DNA of 64,000 nt from Pseudaminobacter soli (ex Li et al. 2025) (GCF_003012705.1 NZ_PXYL01000004.1:248001-312000); one strand, 5' to 3'; shown: positions 28,635 through 39,432, counted from the first letter of the stretch. Program-made: numbers and translations. The notes: generated by a model not told the origin, from the sequence alone.

Positions 28635-29242
28635 CCGAAATCCGCCACATCGTGTTCGACGTAGGCAAGGTGCTGATCCATTACGATCCGAACCTGCCCT
28701 TCAGCCGGCTGATCCCGGACGAGGCCGAACGCAAGTGGTTCTTCGATACGGTCTGCACCAATGACTGGAACATCGAGCAGGATCGCGGCCGCACCTGGGA
28801 GGAAGCCGAGGCGTTGCTGATCGCGGATTTTCCCGACCACGAGGAGAACATTCGCAACTTCCGCCGCCATTGGCATGAGATGGTGCCGCATGCCTATGAC
28901 GACAGCGTCGCGATCATGGAAGCGCTGATCGACAGGGGTCACGACGTGACCATCCTGTCCAACTGGGCGCGGGACACCTTCGTCGAGGCGCGCACGCGCT
29001 TCCCGTTCCTCGAAAGGCCGCGCGGCCTCACAGTTTCGGGCGAAGTCGGCCTGATCAAACCCGACCGCGCCATCTACGACCTCCACGCGGCAACCTTCGG
29101 GCTCGAGCCCGCCGCCACGATCTTTATCGACGACAGCCAGAAGAATGTGGATGGCGCGAAGGCTGCAGGCTGGCAAGCGGTGCTGTTTCGCGACGCGGGA
29201 ACGCTCCGGCAGCAGCTGGGTTCAATGGGCATCGACCTGTAG
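28631..29242 (+). CDS. HAD family hydrolase, YihX-like
   Basis: 203 aa from ATG 28631, overlapping the mutY stop. HAD motif I reads FDVGKVLIHYDP: the nucleophile Asp is present, while the usual +2 Asp is Gly, as in YihX-type and some haloacid dehalogenase-type members. Motif II is TILSNWA, motif III Lys is in GLIKPDRAIYD, and motif IV is FIDDSQKNVDGAK. It probably hydrolyses a small phosphorylated metabolite. The tight overlap indicates co-translation with mutY but no shared function is evident. Confidence 0.88.
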   Translation: MTEIRHIVFDVGKVLIHYDPNLPFSRLIPDEAERKWFFDTVCTNDWNIEQDRGRTWEEAEALLIADFPDHEENIRNFRRHWHEMVPHAYDDSVAIMEALIDRGHDVTILSNWARDTFVEARTRFPFLERPRGLTVSGEVGLIKPDRAIYDLHAATFGLEPAATIFIDDSQKNVDGAKAAGWQAVLFRDAGTLRQQLGSMGIDL

Positions 29243-29284
29243 GAGCCTGACCTTCATCCACAAGGAGAGCGGAGCAAGTACCTG

Positions 29285-29647
29285 ATGACACAAGGCATCG
29301 AGCCGGCCGAAATCCTTCGGCGATACCACGCTGCCATCAACGCGCTGGATTTCGACGCGATCGAAGCAATGTTCGCGGCGGACATCGTCTACTCTTCCGG
29401 CGGCATCGGGGGAATTGTATCCGGCCGCGACTCCGTCATGGCGGCGTTCCGGGCCTATTTCGAGCAGTATCCCGACCAGCATGCCGAGGATGAAGCCGTG
29501 GAAACCCTGTCCGCGACCATGGCCCGCTCGATATGGACGCTGCGCGCGACAAATGCCCAGACAGGCACATCCTACAGCCGGCAAGGCACTGAAACCGTCA
29601 CCATCGACGGGAGCGGCAAGATCGTTCGGGTAGCGGTCGAAGGCTGA
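29285..29647 (+). CDS. SnoaL-like / NTF2-fold protein
   Basis: 120 aa, ATG 29285. The cone-shaped alpha+beta barrel pattern is visible: ILRRYHAAINALDFDAIEAM followed by IVYSSGGIGG, then VMAAFRAYFEQYPD and alternating strands to the C-terminus. Such proteins are ketosteroid isomerase-like enzymes or ligand binders, and the specific role is unknown. It follows the HAD gene by 42 bp and is probably in the mutY operon. AAGGAG lies upstream at about 29262, further than usual from the start. Confidence 0.8.
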   Translation: MTQGIEPAEILRRYHAAINALDFDAIEAMFAADIVYSSGGIGGIVSGRDSVMAAFRAYFEQYPDQHAEDEAVETLSATMARSIWTLRATNAQTGTSYSRQGTETVTIDGSGKIVRVAVEG

Positions 29648-29656
29648 GGTCGAACT

Positions 29657-29692
29657 GAAAAATGCCAAAACGCTCGAGGAAGACCTCGAGCG
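29657..29692 (-). terminator. Rho-independent terminator of ccrM
   Basis: A perfect 9-bp stem (CGCTCGAGG 29671-29679, CCTCGAGCG 29684-29692) with a 4-nt loop is followed on the - strand by TTTTGGCATTTTT. It lies 66 bp after the ccrM stop codon. Confidence 0.82.
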
Positions 29693-29758
29693 CTTCGGGA
29701 TCAGCCGGTGACTGGATGCCGGCTCATCTATAGCAGTTGAAGCTTCGGGCGCGGCAGG

Positions 29759-30892
<1,134 letters not shown>

Positions 30893-31089
30893 TCAAGCAC
30901 CCGGGTTACACGTTAATATTTACACCCTGTTATGGTTACCGATTAGCGTAAACATTTGGTGAAGCCGGCGTCTGAATTCATTCGCCATGGGCACACGGAT
31001 TTGCGGATCGGGTGCCCATGGTGTATTCCGCCCAGCGAACCTACATAAGCCGCTTGCGGCCATTTCCTCCCCCAATTTCCCGGATTGCC

Positions 31090-31779
31090 ATGACACAGCC
31101 AGACCTTGTCATCTTCGATTGCGACGGCGTTCTCGTCGATTCAGAAATCATCGCCGCCCGCGTCGAGGCAGACCTTCTCACCGCCGCCGGCTTTCCGATC
31201 GAGGCGGAGGAACTGGCGGAGACCTATGCCGGCCTGACCTTCAAGGACATCATGCTGCGCATCGAGGAGCAGTCGCAGATTCCGTTCCAGGCCTCGCTCA
31301 TCGAACAGGCCGAAAAGCAGGTCGACCACCGGCTGCAGGCGGAGGTCCGTGCCATCGAGGGCGCGCACGAAGCAGTGGCCGCCGTTCCAGTGCCTTACTG
31401 CATCTGCTCGAACTCCAGCGCCCAAAGGCTGGAAATGACGCTGGGCAGGACGCGCCTGCTGCCGTTCTTTTCGGGACGCATCTTCTCCTCGCTCGACACG
31501 CCGACGAAGAAGCCCAAGCCGGCCCCGGACGTGTTCCTGCACGCCGCCAAGACGCTGGGCGCCGATCCGTCGCGGACATTCGTTGTCGAGGATTCGGTGC
31601 ATGGCGTCACCGGCGCCCGTGCGGCCGGCATGCGTGCCATCGGCTTCACCGGCGCTTCGCACAGCTACCCCGGCCACGCCGACGCGCTGACTGAGGCGGG
31701 CGCGGAAACCGTCATCCGCCGCTGGGCCGATTTTGCCGGCGTGGTCGCCGCTTTGTCGGAATGGTCGGAAGACGCGTGA
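31090..31779 (+). CDS. HAD-IA family phosphatase (phosphoglycolate phosphatase / beta-phosphoglucomutase-like)
   Basis: 229 aa from ATG 31090; an in-frame upstream ATG at 31012 has no homologous N-terminus. Motif I FDCDGVLVDSE is canonical with both Asp. Motif II is CICSNSS, the motif III lysine is in KKPKPAPDVFLHAAK, and motif IV is VVEDSVHGVTGARAAG. A helical cap occupies about 20-85. The substrate is probably a sugar phosphate, and it could equally be called a GPH-like hydrolase. It is monocistronic, flanked by tandem hairpins at its end. Confidence 0.9.
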   Translation: MTQPDLVIFDCDGVLVDSEIIAARVEADLLTAAGFPIEAEELAETYAGLTFKDIMLRIEEQSQIPFQASLIEQAEKQVDHRLQAEVRAIEGAHEAVAAVPVPYCICSNSSAQRLEMTLGRTRLLPFFSGRIFSSLDTPTKKPKPAPDVFLHAAKTLGADPSRTFVVEDSVHGVTGARAAGMRAIGFTGASHSYPGHADALTEAGAETVIRRWADFAGVVAALSEWSEDA

Positions 31780-31825
31780 TCCGCGTCTTCGGTCGCCCTG
31801 CCCGCGTCGTCCGACCGGCAGGGCG
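31768..31825. terminator. Tandem hairpins between convergent genes
   Basis: Two perfect 9-bp stems follow one another: GAAGACGCG/CGCGTCTTC (31768-31776, 31782-31790), whose loop contains the HAD stop codon, and CGCCCTGCC/GGCAGGGCG (31794-31802, 31817-31825). T tracts are weak, so this may terminate poorly or shield both transcripts from 3' decay. It lies between the HAD gene and the convergent lipoprotein gene. Confidence 0.5.
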
Positions 31826-31844
31826 TTCCAGGTCCTAGGAGAGC

Positions 31845-32411
31845 TTACTTCTTGCCCTTACCCTTGGCCTTGGGCTGCGGGCCGTCGTCGAAGCCGGCAA
31901 AGACCTGGACGCTGCCTTCTTCCGGTATCGGGAAGGTCACGTTCTGGTCGTTGACGAGGAATTGGGTCGCGGCCGCCGGGTCGGCAACGGTGATCTCATG
32001 CGGCTGAAGCTTCGAATAGAGCACTTCCTGGCCGCGAACCACCACGACACGGATCGGCAAGGCCACCTTGCCCGGGCCGCCGGCCGGGCCCGACACCACC
32101 TTGCCGGCAACCGCGACGTTCAACGTCAGCATGCCGTCGGCGCGGCTGCAACTGCGGGTGACGTCGCTGATGGACGCCTGGTAGAGCAGCTTGGCCGGAT
32201 CGTCCTGGCCGCCCTTGGCGTAGGAGTTGAAAAAGGCTGTGCCTTCACGCAGGGAAACGGTCGGGCAATATGCCCTCAGCTCAGTTGCGGATACCTTTGG
32301 CTGCGCCTCCTTGCCCCCGCTGTCGCCGGACTGGCAGCCCGCGACGGCAATCATAAAGCTCGAAACAGCAAGACCCGCCAGAACACGACTATGGATCGAC
32401 CTAAATTTCAT
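31845..32411 (-). CDS. Hypothetical lipoprotein
   Basis: 188 aa from ATG 32411; a start at 32453 would precede the signal peptide. The signal peptide ends in the lipobox VAGC (about residues 23-26), predicting lipidation at Cys26. The mature part has a beta-rich central region (LTLNVAVAGKVVSGPAGGPG, ALPIRVVVVRGQEVLYSKLQ) and a lysine/glycine tail ending KAKGKGKK. It resembles conserved rhizobial envelope lipoproteins without assigned function. It is divergent from thrC. Confidence 0.78.
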   Translation of the reverse strand: MKFRSIHSRVLAGLAVSSFMIAVAGCQSGDSGGKEAQPKVSATELRAYCPTVSLREGTAFFNSYAKGGQDDPAKLLYQASISDVTRSCSRADGMLTLNVAVAGKVVSGPAGGPGKVALPIRVVVVRGQEVLYSKLQPHEITVADPAAATQFLVNDQNVTFPIPEEGSVQVFAGFDDGPQPKAKGKGKK

Positions 32412-32534
32412 ATGCCGAACTTCCCTCTCGCAAAGTTGCGGCTGGTATAGCAATCGCGCGGCAAAAATGCGACTGACGGGACGCAGTTTTCAACGATCTG
32501 CTTTTGACGAGGCAGATCGCGCCAGGACAGACGA

Positions 32535-33935
32535 ATGACGATGAACTATGTCAGCACTCGCGGGGACGCTCCCGCACTAGGCTTTTCCGACGCGGTTCTA
32601 ACCGGATTGGCACGCGACGGCGGCCTCTACATCCCAAGCGAATGGCCGCAGTTCAGCGCAGCGGAAATCCGCTCGATGCGCGGTCTCCCCTACCCCGACC
32701 TCGCCATCCGACTGCTGACTCCCTTCCTCGGCGGCGAGATCGCAGCGCCCGCCTTCGAGCGCATCGCTCGCGAAGCCTATGCCACCTTCCGCCACGAAGC
32801 CGTGTGCCCGGTGGTGCAGACCGGCTCCAACATCTTCGTGCTTGAACTCTTCCATGGCCCGACGCTGGCCTTCAAGGACGTGGCCATGCAGATGCTGGCG
32901 CGGCTGATGGACCATGTTCTGGCCGAGCGCGGGCAGCGCGCCACCATCACCGCCGCCACCTCCGGCGACACCGGGGGCGCTGCCATCGACGCCTTTGCCG
33001 GCCGCGACCGCACCGACATGTTCGTGCTGTTCCCGCATGGCCGCGTCTCGCCGGTGCAGCAGCGCCAGATGACGACACACACCGCCAGCAACGTCCATGC
33101 GTTGGCCGTCGAAGGCAATTTCGACGACTGCCAGGGCCTAGTGAAGGACATGTTCAACGACCATGCCTTCCGTGATCGCGTCTCGCTGTCGGGCGTCAAC
33201 TCGATCAACTGGGCGCGCATCATGGCCCAGATCGTCTACTACTTCTCCTCGGCGATCTCGCTCGGCGCACCGGACCGCCCGGTGTCCTTCACGGTGCCAA
33301 CCGGCAATTTCGGCGACATCTTCGCCGGCTACGCTGCCAAGCGCATGGGCCTGCCGATCGAACGCCTGATCATCGCCACCAACGACAACGACATCCTCGC
33401 GCGCACGCTGGCGACCGGCGAGTACCGCACCACGGGTGTGGTGGCGACCACCTCGCCCTCGATGGACATCCAGGTGTCGTCGAATTTCGAGCGGCTGCTG
33501 TTTGAAGCCACCGGCCGCGATGCCGGCGCGGTGCGCCGCTACATGGCGGGACTCAAGCAGTCCGGCGCCTTCACGATCGAGGCTCCGGCGCTGGAAAAGA
33601 TCCGCGCCGAGTTCGACGCCGGCCGAGCCAGCATGGCCGAGACGGCCGAGACCATCCGCGAGACGCTGAAGGCAAGTTCCTACCTGCTCGACCCGCACAC
33701 GGCCACCGCCATGCATGTCGCCCGCCAGCATGCGGGTGACGTGCCGATGATCGTTCTGTCGACCGCCCATCCGGCCAAGTTCCCGGCCGCCGTGGAAGAA
33801 GCCTGCGGAGTAACTCCCGGACTTCCGGCATGGTTGGAGGGGTTGATGGAACGCGAGGAAAGGTTCACGATACTTCCCTCCACGCTCGAAATGGTGGAAG
33901 ATTACATAGGCCGCCATGCGCGGGCGGCGCGTTAG
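32535..33935 (+). CDS. thrC: Threonine synthase
   Basis: 466 aa, starting MTMNYVSTRGDAPALGFSDA. It converts O-phosphohomoserine to threonine. The PLP lysine is in FHGPTLAFKDVAMQML (about K113), and ATSGDTGGAAIDAFAG binds the cofactor phosphate. VNSINWARIMAQIVYY is the typical threonine synthase signature. It is the first gene of a cluster with an M16 peptidase 14 bp downstream. Homoserine kinase thrB is about 7.5 kb away in another operon. Confidence 0.96.
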   Translation: MTMNYVSTRGDAPALGFSDAVLTGLARDGGLYIPSEWPQFSAAEIRSMRGLPYPDLAIRLLTPFLGGEIAAPAFERIAREAYATFRHEAVCPVVQTGSNIFVLELFHGPTLAFKDVAMQMLARLMDHVLAERGQRATITAATSGDTGGAAIDAFAGRDRTDMFVLFPHGRVSPVQQRQMTTHTASNVHALAVEGNFDDCQGLVKDMFNDHAFRDRVSLSGVNSINWARIMAQIVYYFSSAISLGAPDRPVSFTVPTGNFGDIFAGYAAKRMGLPIERLIIATNDNDILARTLATGEYRTTGVVATTSPSMDIQVSSNFERLLFEATGRDAGAVRRYMAGLKQSGAFTIEAPALEKIRAEFDAGRASMAETAETIRETLKASSYLLDPHTATAMHVARQHAGDVPMIVLSTAHPAKFPAAVEEACGVTPGLPAWLEGLMEREERFTILPSTLEMVEDYIGRHARAAR

Positions 33936-33949
33936 GGAGTAAGAATTTT

Positions 33950-35242
33950 ATGGGTGTTGAGGTAAGCCGTCTGTCGAACGGCCTGACGGTAGCCACAGAG
34001 ACCCTTCCAAGTATCGAATCCGTCGCAATGGGGGTGTGGGTCAAATCCGGGGCCCGCAACGAGCGCGACGACGAGCATGGGATGGCCCACCTCCTTGAAC
34101 ACATGGCGTTCAAGGGAACCAACAAGCGAAGCGCCTTCCAGATCGCTTCCGAAATCGAGAATGTCGGCGGCGAGATCAACGCCGCCACCAGCGTGGAAAC
34201 CACCTCTTTCTACGCCCGCGTCCTGGCCGACGACGTCCCGCTCGGCCTCGACCTGCTCTCCGACATCCTGACCGAGTCCAAGTTCGATCCGTCCGAACTG
34301 GAACGCGAGCAGCACGTCATTCTCCAGGAGATCGGCGCCGCGCACGATACGCCGGACGACGTGGTTTTTGACCGCTTCACCGAGACGGCCTATCGCCACC
34401 AGACCATCGGCCGCTCGATCCTCGGCACGCCGGAAACAGTCAAGTCCTTCACCTCCAAGCAGCTGCATTCCTTCATGGAACGCCAGTATGGCGCCGAGCA
34501 GATGGTCGTGGTCGCCGCGGGCGACATCAAGCACGATGTGTTCGTGCGCGACGTGGAGCGACGGCTAGGCAGCTTCCGCCCCAAGGCCGAAGGCTTCATG
34601 CCGCAATATGCGCAATATGTCGGCGGCGATTTCCGTGAGCATCGCGACCTGATGGACGCGCAGATCGTGCTCGGCTTCGAAGGGCGCGCCTACCATGTGC
34701 GCGACTTCTACGCCTCGCAGATCCTGTCGATGATTTTGGGCGGCGGCATGTCCTCGCGCCTGTTCCAGGAAGTGCGCGAAAAGCGCGGCCTTTGCTATTC
34801 GGTCTATGCCTTCCACTGGGGCTTTTCCGACACCGGCCTGTTCGGCGTCCACGCCGCGACAGGCCAGGCCGATATTTCGAAGCTCGTCCCGGTCATCATC
34901 GCCGAGCTGGAAAAGAGTGGCGAGAAGATTTCGCAGGAGGAACTGGACAGGGCGAGAGCCCAATACCGCGCCGGCCTCATCATGTCGGCCGAGAGCGCTT
35001 CGAGCCGGGCCTCGCAGATTGCGCGGCAGATCCTGCTCTTCGGTCGCCCGATCGCCAAGGAGGAGTTGATGGAGCGGCTCGGCGCGCTCACCGTCGACCG
35101 TCTGACCGACCTCTCCTCCCGCCTGTTTTCAACCAAGCCGACAGTCACCGCGGTCGGCCCCATTGGCACGCTCGCCACCTATGAGTCGATCTGCGACGCC
35201 CTGCCGAAGGGCAATGGCGGCTTGCACAAGCTGGCTGTCTAG
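33950..35242 (+). CDS. M16 family zinc peptidase (mitochondrial processing peptidase-like)
   Basis: 430 aa from ATG 33950, preceded by AGGGAG; a start at 33830 would overlap thrC out of frame. The inverted zinc motif HLLEH is at 47-51, with the downstream Glu in the region around ELEREQHVILQEIG. The C-terminal half repeats the fold (EVREKRGLCYSVYAFHWGFS). No signal peptide. Alphaproteobacterial members are the closest bacterial relatives of the mitochondrial processing peptidase beta subunit. The thrC-M16 order is common in the group. Confidence 0.93.
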   Translation: MGVEVSRLSNGLTVATETLPSIESVAMGVWVKSGARNERDDEHGMAHLLEHMAFKGTNKRSAFQIASEIENVGGEINAATSVETTSFYARVLADDVPLGLDLLSDILTESKFDPSELEREQHVILQEIGAAHDTPDDVVFDRFTETAYRHQTIGRSILGTPETVKSFTSKQLHSFMERQYGAEQMVVVAAGDIKHDVFVRDVERRLGSFRPKAEGFMPQYAQYVGGDFREHRDLMDAQIVLGFEGRAYHVRDFYASQILSMILGGGMSSRLFQEVREKRGLCYSVYAFHWGFSDTGLFGVHAATGQADISKLVPVIIAELEKSGEKISQEELDRARAQYRAGLIMSAESASSRASQIARQILLFGRPIAKEELMERLGALTVDRLTDLSSRLFSTKPTVTAVGPIGTLATYESICDALPKGNGGLHKLAV

Positions 35243-35253
35243 GATCACGAGCC

Positions 35254-35850
35254 ATGTTCGCGCTCTCCTTCTTCCGCCGAGATGCACCGGCGCTGAAGGG
35301 CGAGCGCGTCTATCTGCGTGCACCTGAAGCCGGCGACTACCACGAATGGGCATCATTGCGCGGCGAAAGCCGCGCATTCCTGGAGCCGTGGGAGCCCCGC
35401 TGGGCGGCGGACGAACTCGACCGCTCGGCCTGGCGCCAGCGGCTAGGTCGCTACCGCGAAGATTTCGCCAACGGAAACGCGGCGGCATTCTTCATTTTCG
35501 AGAATGCCACGAATCGACTCGTCGGCGGCATCACGCTCGGCAACATTCGTCACGGCGTCGCCCAGTCCGGGCAGATCGGCTACTGGATGGGGCAGCGCTA
35601 TGCCGGCCAGGGCCTGATGCTCGAGGCATTGCTTTTGTTGACCGATTTCGGCTTCGATACGCTAAGGTTGCACCGGATCGAGGCGGCCTGTATTCCCGGA
35701 AACAAGCGCTCGGTTCGTGTGCTTGAAAAAGCCGGATTTCAGCGTGAAGGACTGTTGCGATCCTATCTCAGGATCAATGGGAACTGGCAGGATCACCACC
35801 TCTACGCCTTGATCGCTGACGATCGGCGCGGTGGCACGACAAAGGGCTGA
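35254..35850 (+). CDS. GNAT family N-acetyltransferase, RimJ-like
   Basis: 198 aa, ATG 35254, 11 bp after the peptidase gene. The acetyl-CoA site appears as MGQRYAGQGLMLEALLLLTD, followed by LHRIEAACIPGNKRSVRVLE and KAGFQREGLLRSYLRINGNW, the RimJ/RimL protein N-acetyltransferase pattern. It may acetylate a ribosomal protein N-terminus or another amine; the substrate is not determinable. It is in the thrC operon by spacing. Confidence 0.9.
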   Translation: MFALSFFRRDAPALKGERVYLRAPEAGDYHEWASLRGESRAFLEPWEPRWAADELDRSAWRQRLGRYREDFANGNAAAFFIFENATNRLVGGITLGNIRHGVAQSGQIGYWMGQRYAGQGLMLEALLLLTDFGFDTLRLHRIEAACIPGNKRSVRVLEKAGFQREGLLRSYLRINGNWQDHHLYALIADDRRGGTTKG

Positions 35851-35855
35851 ATTTG

Positions 35856-38741
35856 GTGCATTTTTTGCGGATCGGACGCCTGCTGGCCTTTTTTTTCGCG
35901 GCGATCATAAGCCTCTCCACGGCCTCGTCCGCCTTCGCCATCGAGCCCATCAAGATATCCCGCGACGACGTCGCTCTGGACCTTTCGGGCGCGGTCGAGA
36001 TCTACCGGAATCAGGGCGAGAATTTTCAGGTCTCCACCGCCCCCGGGCCTGACGGCATCGTGCGGCGCATCGAGGTGGAAGCCAACGACAAGCGTTCCAG
36101 CGGCGACTGGGCCGTCTTTGCCCTTGCCAACACCACCGAACAGCAGATCGACCGCCTGATCGTGGCGCCGCATTTCCGCCTGGTGAATTCGGGCCTGTTC
36201 TGGCCCGATCTCGGCTCTACCCGCATTTCCGCCATCACGCCAAGCGAGGGCTTTGCGCTCGACAAGCAGGCGAGCCCCGACGCCGACGTGTTCCTCGTTA
36301 CGCTCAATCCCGGTTCGGTCGTCACCTTCATCGCCGAACTGTCCTCGCCGAGGCTGCCGCAGGTCTATCTGTGGGAGCCGGAGGCCTATAAGGACTCGGT
36401 CAACTCCTACACGCTGTTCCGCGGTATCGTCATCGGCATCGCCGGCCTTCTGGCGCTGTTCCTGACCATTCTCTTCGTGGTCAAGGGCACCTCGATGTTC
36501 CCCGCCACGGCGGCGCTATCGTGGGCCGTTCTTGCTTACATCTGCGTCGATTTCGGCTTCCTCAACAAGGTGATCGAGATATCGCCCGGCAATGAGCAGA
36601 TATGGCGAGCCGGCACGGAAGTCGGCCTTGCCGCCACCTTCGTGGTGTTCCTGTTTGCCTATCTCAACCTCAACCGATGGCACGGGCATTTCAGCTATGG
36701 CGCGCTGGCCTGGATTCTCGGCCTGTTGCTGATCGCGGGCGTCGCGGTCATCGATCCGGCCGTCGCCTCGGGCATTGCCCGCCTCTCCTTCGCCGCCACC
36801 GCCATCAGCGGCATCGGCCTGATCGTGCTTCTCGGCATACGCGGCTACGACCGTGCCATCATGCTCATTCCGAGCTGGGTCATGGTGCTGCTTTGGCTCT
36901 GCGGATCGTGGATGGCCATCACCGGTGTTCTGGCCAACGATATCGTCCAGCCGGCACTCGGCGGCGGGCTGATCCTCATCATCCTGCTCATCGGCTTCAC
37001 CGTCATGCAGCACGCCTTTGCTGGCGGTGCGCTGCATCAGGGCCTGTTCAGCGATCTCGAACGCCAGGCGCTGGCGGTTGCCGGCTCCGGCGACATCGTC
37101 TTCGACTGGGACGTGCTGCGCGACCGCGTGGTGACGCGCCCCGATGTCAGCCTCCAGCTCGGGCTCGAGCCCAACGCGCTCGGCGGACCGGCCCGCAACT
37201 GGCTGCCGGTTCTGCATGTCGACGACCGCGACACGTTCCGCACCACGCTCGACGTCGTTCTCGAGCACCGGCGCGGCCGGGTGGCGCAGAGTTTCCGCCT
37301 GCGCGGCGCCGACGGCCACTATCACTGGTTCCTGCTGCGCGCCCGCCCCGTCGTCGGCTCCGACGGCGAGGTCATCCGCTGCGTCGGTACGCTGATCGAC
37401 GTGACCGAGCAGAAGAAATCCGAGGAACGGCTGCTGCACGATGCGGTGCACGACAACCTCACCGGGCTGCCGAATCGCGAGCTGTTCATGAACCGGCTCG
37501 AGGCCGTGCTCTCGATCGCCAAGACCGAAGAGAACATCCGGCCCACCGTCTTCGTCATCGACATCGACCGCTTCAAGCAGGTCAATGACGGCCTCGGCAT
37601 CTCGGCCGGCGACACGATCCTGCTGACCATCGCGCGGCGTCTGCATCGCCTGCTGAAGCCCAAGGATTCGCTGTCGCGCTTTGCCGGCGACCAGTTCGCA
37701 CTGATGCTGCTGTCCGAACAGGACCCCGCCCGTATCGCCGCCGTCGCCGACGCGCTGAAGCAGGCCATCGGCGCGCCGATCACCTTTGCCAAGCGCGAGA
37801 TCGTGCTGACGGCCTCGATCGGCCTCATCACTTGGACGCCGGCGCAGGTTTCGGCCGACGACATGGTGAAGGACGCCGAGCTGGCCATGCACCAGGCCAA
37901 GCGCTTCGGCGGCGACCGCATCGAGCCGTTCCGCCCCGCTTTTCGCTCGGTCGGCACCGACCGGCTGCAGATCGAATCGGACCTGCGCCGAGCCATCGAA
38001 CGCGGGGAATTCAGCCTCGCCTACCAGCCCATCGTGCGGCTGGAAGATCGCAGCATTGCCGGCTTCGAGGCGTTGCTGCGCTGGGATCACCCGCGCCGCG
38101 GCCTCATCCCGCCTTCCGACTTTATTCCCGTCGCGGAAAATTGCGGCCTCATCGTCCAGCTCGGCCTGTTTGCCATGGAGCGTGCGGCCGAAGACCTGGC
38201 GGGCTGGCAGAAGCTGATCGGCGATGCGCCGCTGTCTGTTTCGGTCAATCTCTCCAGCCGCCAGCTCATCCGCCGCGATCTGGTCAGCGACGTGCGCTCG
38301 GTCATCGCCCGCGCCAATCTCAAGCCGCGCTGCTTCCGCCTGGAGCTGACCGAATCGCTGGTGATGGACAATCCCGAGCAGAGCAACCATGTGCTGACCC
38401 GCCTCAAGCAACTCGGCATCGGCTTGTCGCTCGACGATTTCGGCACCGGCTATTCGTCGCTGTCCTACCTGACGCGCTTCCCCTTCGACACGATCAAGAT
38501 CGACAAAAGCTTCCTCGACGACTCCTCGTCAAAGCGCGACGTGCTGCTGCGCTCCATGGTCAACATGGCGCACGAGCTCGGCATGTCGGTGGTGGCCGAA
38601 GGCATTTCCGACGAGAACGACGCGCTGCAGTTGCGCCAGATGGGTTGCGAATATGTTCAGAGCTTCATGTTCGGCACGCCGGTCCCGGCGGATGCCGTGC
38701 TCAAGCTCCTGAAGGAACAATATCCGCTGGCGGAGGCCTGA
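35856..38741 (+). CDS. Membrane sensor with 7TM, PAS, degenerate GGDEF and EAL domains
   Basis: 961 aa from GTG 35856 (TTG 35853 also possible; AAAGGG upstream). Order: signal peptide (about 1-28), extracytoplasmic domain to about 180, seven-transmembrane region about 185-395, PAS about 405-530, GGDEF about 530-690 and EAL about 700-950. The GGDEF signature is AGDQF (near residue 610), losing the first Gly and the catalytic Glu, so diguanylate cyclase activity is doubtful. EAL is intact: FEALLRW, NLSSRQL, ELTES, LDDFGTGYSS and VVAEG. It is likely a c-di-GMP phosphodiesterase receiving an envelope signal. Confidence 0.9.
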   Translation: MHFLRIGRLLAFFFAAIISLSTASSAFAIEPIKISRDDVALDLSGAVEIYRNQGENFQVSTAPGPDGIVRRIEVEANDKRSSGDWAVFALANTTEQQIDRLIVAPHFRLVNSGLFWPDLGSTRISAITPSEGFALDKQASPDADVFLVTLNPGSVVTFIAELSSPRLPQVYLWEPEAYKDSVNSYTLFRGIVIGIAGLLALFLTILFVVKGTSMFPATAALSWAVLAYICVDFGFLNKVIEISPGNEQIWRAGTEVGLAATFVVFLFAYLNLNRWHGHFSYGALAWILGLLLIAGVAVIDPAVASGIARLSFAATAISGIGLIVLLGIRGYDRAIMLIPSWVMVLLWLCGSWMAITGVLANDIVQPALGGGLILIILLIGFTVMQHAFAGGALHQGLFSDLERQALAVAGSGDIVFDWDVLRDRVVTRPDVSLQLGLEPNALGGPARNWLPVLHVDDRDTFRTTLDVVLEHRRGRVAQSFRLRGADGHYHWFLLRARPVVGSDGEVIRCVGTLIDVTEQKKSEERLLHDAVHDNLTGLPNRELFMNRLEAVLSIAKTEENIRPTVFVIDIDRFKQVNDGLGISAGDTILLTIARRLHRLLKPKDSLSRFAGDQFALMLLSEQDPARIAAVADALKQAIGAPITFAKREIVLTASIGLITWTPAQVSADDMVKDAELAMHQAKRFGGDRIEPFRPAFRSVGTDRLQIESDLRRAIERGEFSLAYQPIVRLEDRSIAGFEALLRWDHPRRGLIPPSDFIPVAENCGLIVQLGLFAMERAAEDLAGWQKLIGDAPLSVSVNLSSRQLIRRDLVSDVRSVIARANLKPRCFRLELTESLVMDNPEQSNHVLTRLKQLGIGLSLDDFGTGYSSLSYLTRFPFDTIKIDKSFLDDSSSKRDVLLRSMVNMAHELGMSVVAEGISDENDALQLRQMGCEYVQSFMFGTPVPADAVLKLLKEQYPLAEA

Positions 38742-38823
38742 CGGCCTCTGCCCCGCTCACACACACCAATCGCGCCGCAGGACGGCCGAAGTTTTGCAGT
38801 GACAAAAGATTGCCGTCCCGGGC

Positions 38824-39432
38824 TCAGGCGTGCCCGGAATCCTGGCTGAGATGGGCAAGATCGATGCCGATCGAAGCGAGAATACGATCGTACTGCCGCT
38901 CGATATCGGTATCGAACAGAAGCTCCGGCCGTGCCGGGCAGGTCAGCCAGCCATTCTCGGCGATTTCGTATTCGAGCTGGCCGGCACCCCAGCCGGCATA
39001 ACCCAGCGCCATCAGCGCCTGGCGCGGACCCTTACCCGCCGAAATGGCGCGCAGAATGTCGATGGTCGCCGTCAGGCAGATGGTGTCGGAAATCACCAGG
39101 GAAGACTCCACCTTGTAGTCGTCGGTGTGCAGCACGAAGCCGCGGCTGCGGTCGACCGGGCCGCCATTGCGGATGATGAAATCGCGCGCCGGCGGCGGCA
39201 GGCGGATCGCCTCCTCCTCGTCGAGGATGCCCAGTTGCACCAGGAGATCGGGAAACAGAAGCTGCTGGCTCTGATTGATGATCAGCCCCATGGCGCCCTC
39301 TTCGCTGTGGGCGCAGATGTAGATAACCGAGCGCGCGAACCGTTCGTCCTTCATGCCGGGCATGGCAATCAGGAACTGGTCGTCGAGGAAGCCGCGCTTA
39401 ACGGTTGTCTTCTTCTGGTGCAGAATTTCCAT
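38824..39432 (-). CDS. YqgE/AlgH family protein (UPF0301)
   Basis: 202 aa. Family signatures are present: [40 protein letters not shown], the conserved [15 protein letters not shown] and [20 protein letters not shown]. It is a cytoplasmic alpha/beta protein; no biochemical activity is established. It converges on the sensor gene and is divergent from the DsbD-like gene. Confidence 0.93.
   Translation of the reverse strand: MEILHQKKTTVKRGFLDDQFLIAMPGMKDERFARSVIYICAHSEEGAMGLIINQSQQLLFPDLLVQLGILDEEEAIRLPPPARDFIIRNGGPVDRSRGFVLHTDDYKVESSLVISDTICLTATIDILRAISAGKGPRQALMALGYAGWGAGQLEYEIAENGWLTCPARPELLFDTDIERQYDRILASIGIDLAHLSQDSGHA

Noticed and set aside
30893-31089. CtrA binding site upstream of ccrM
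   Set aside because: TTAA-like and GGTAACCAT elements occur, but no pair has the TTAA-N7-TTAA spacing, so I do not claim a site.
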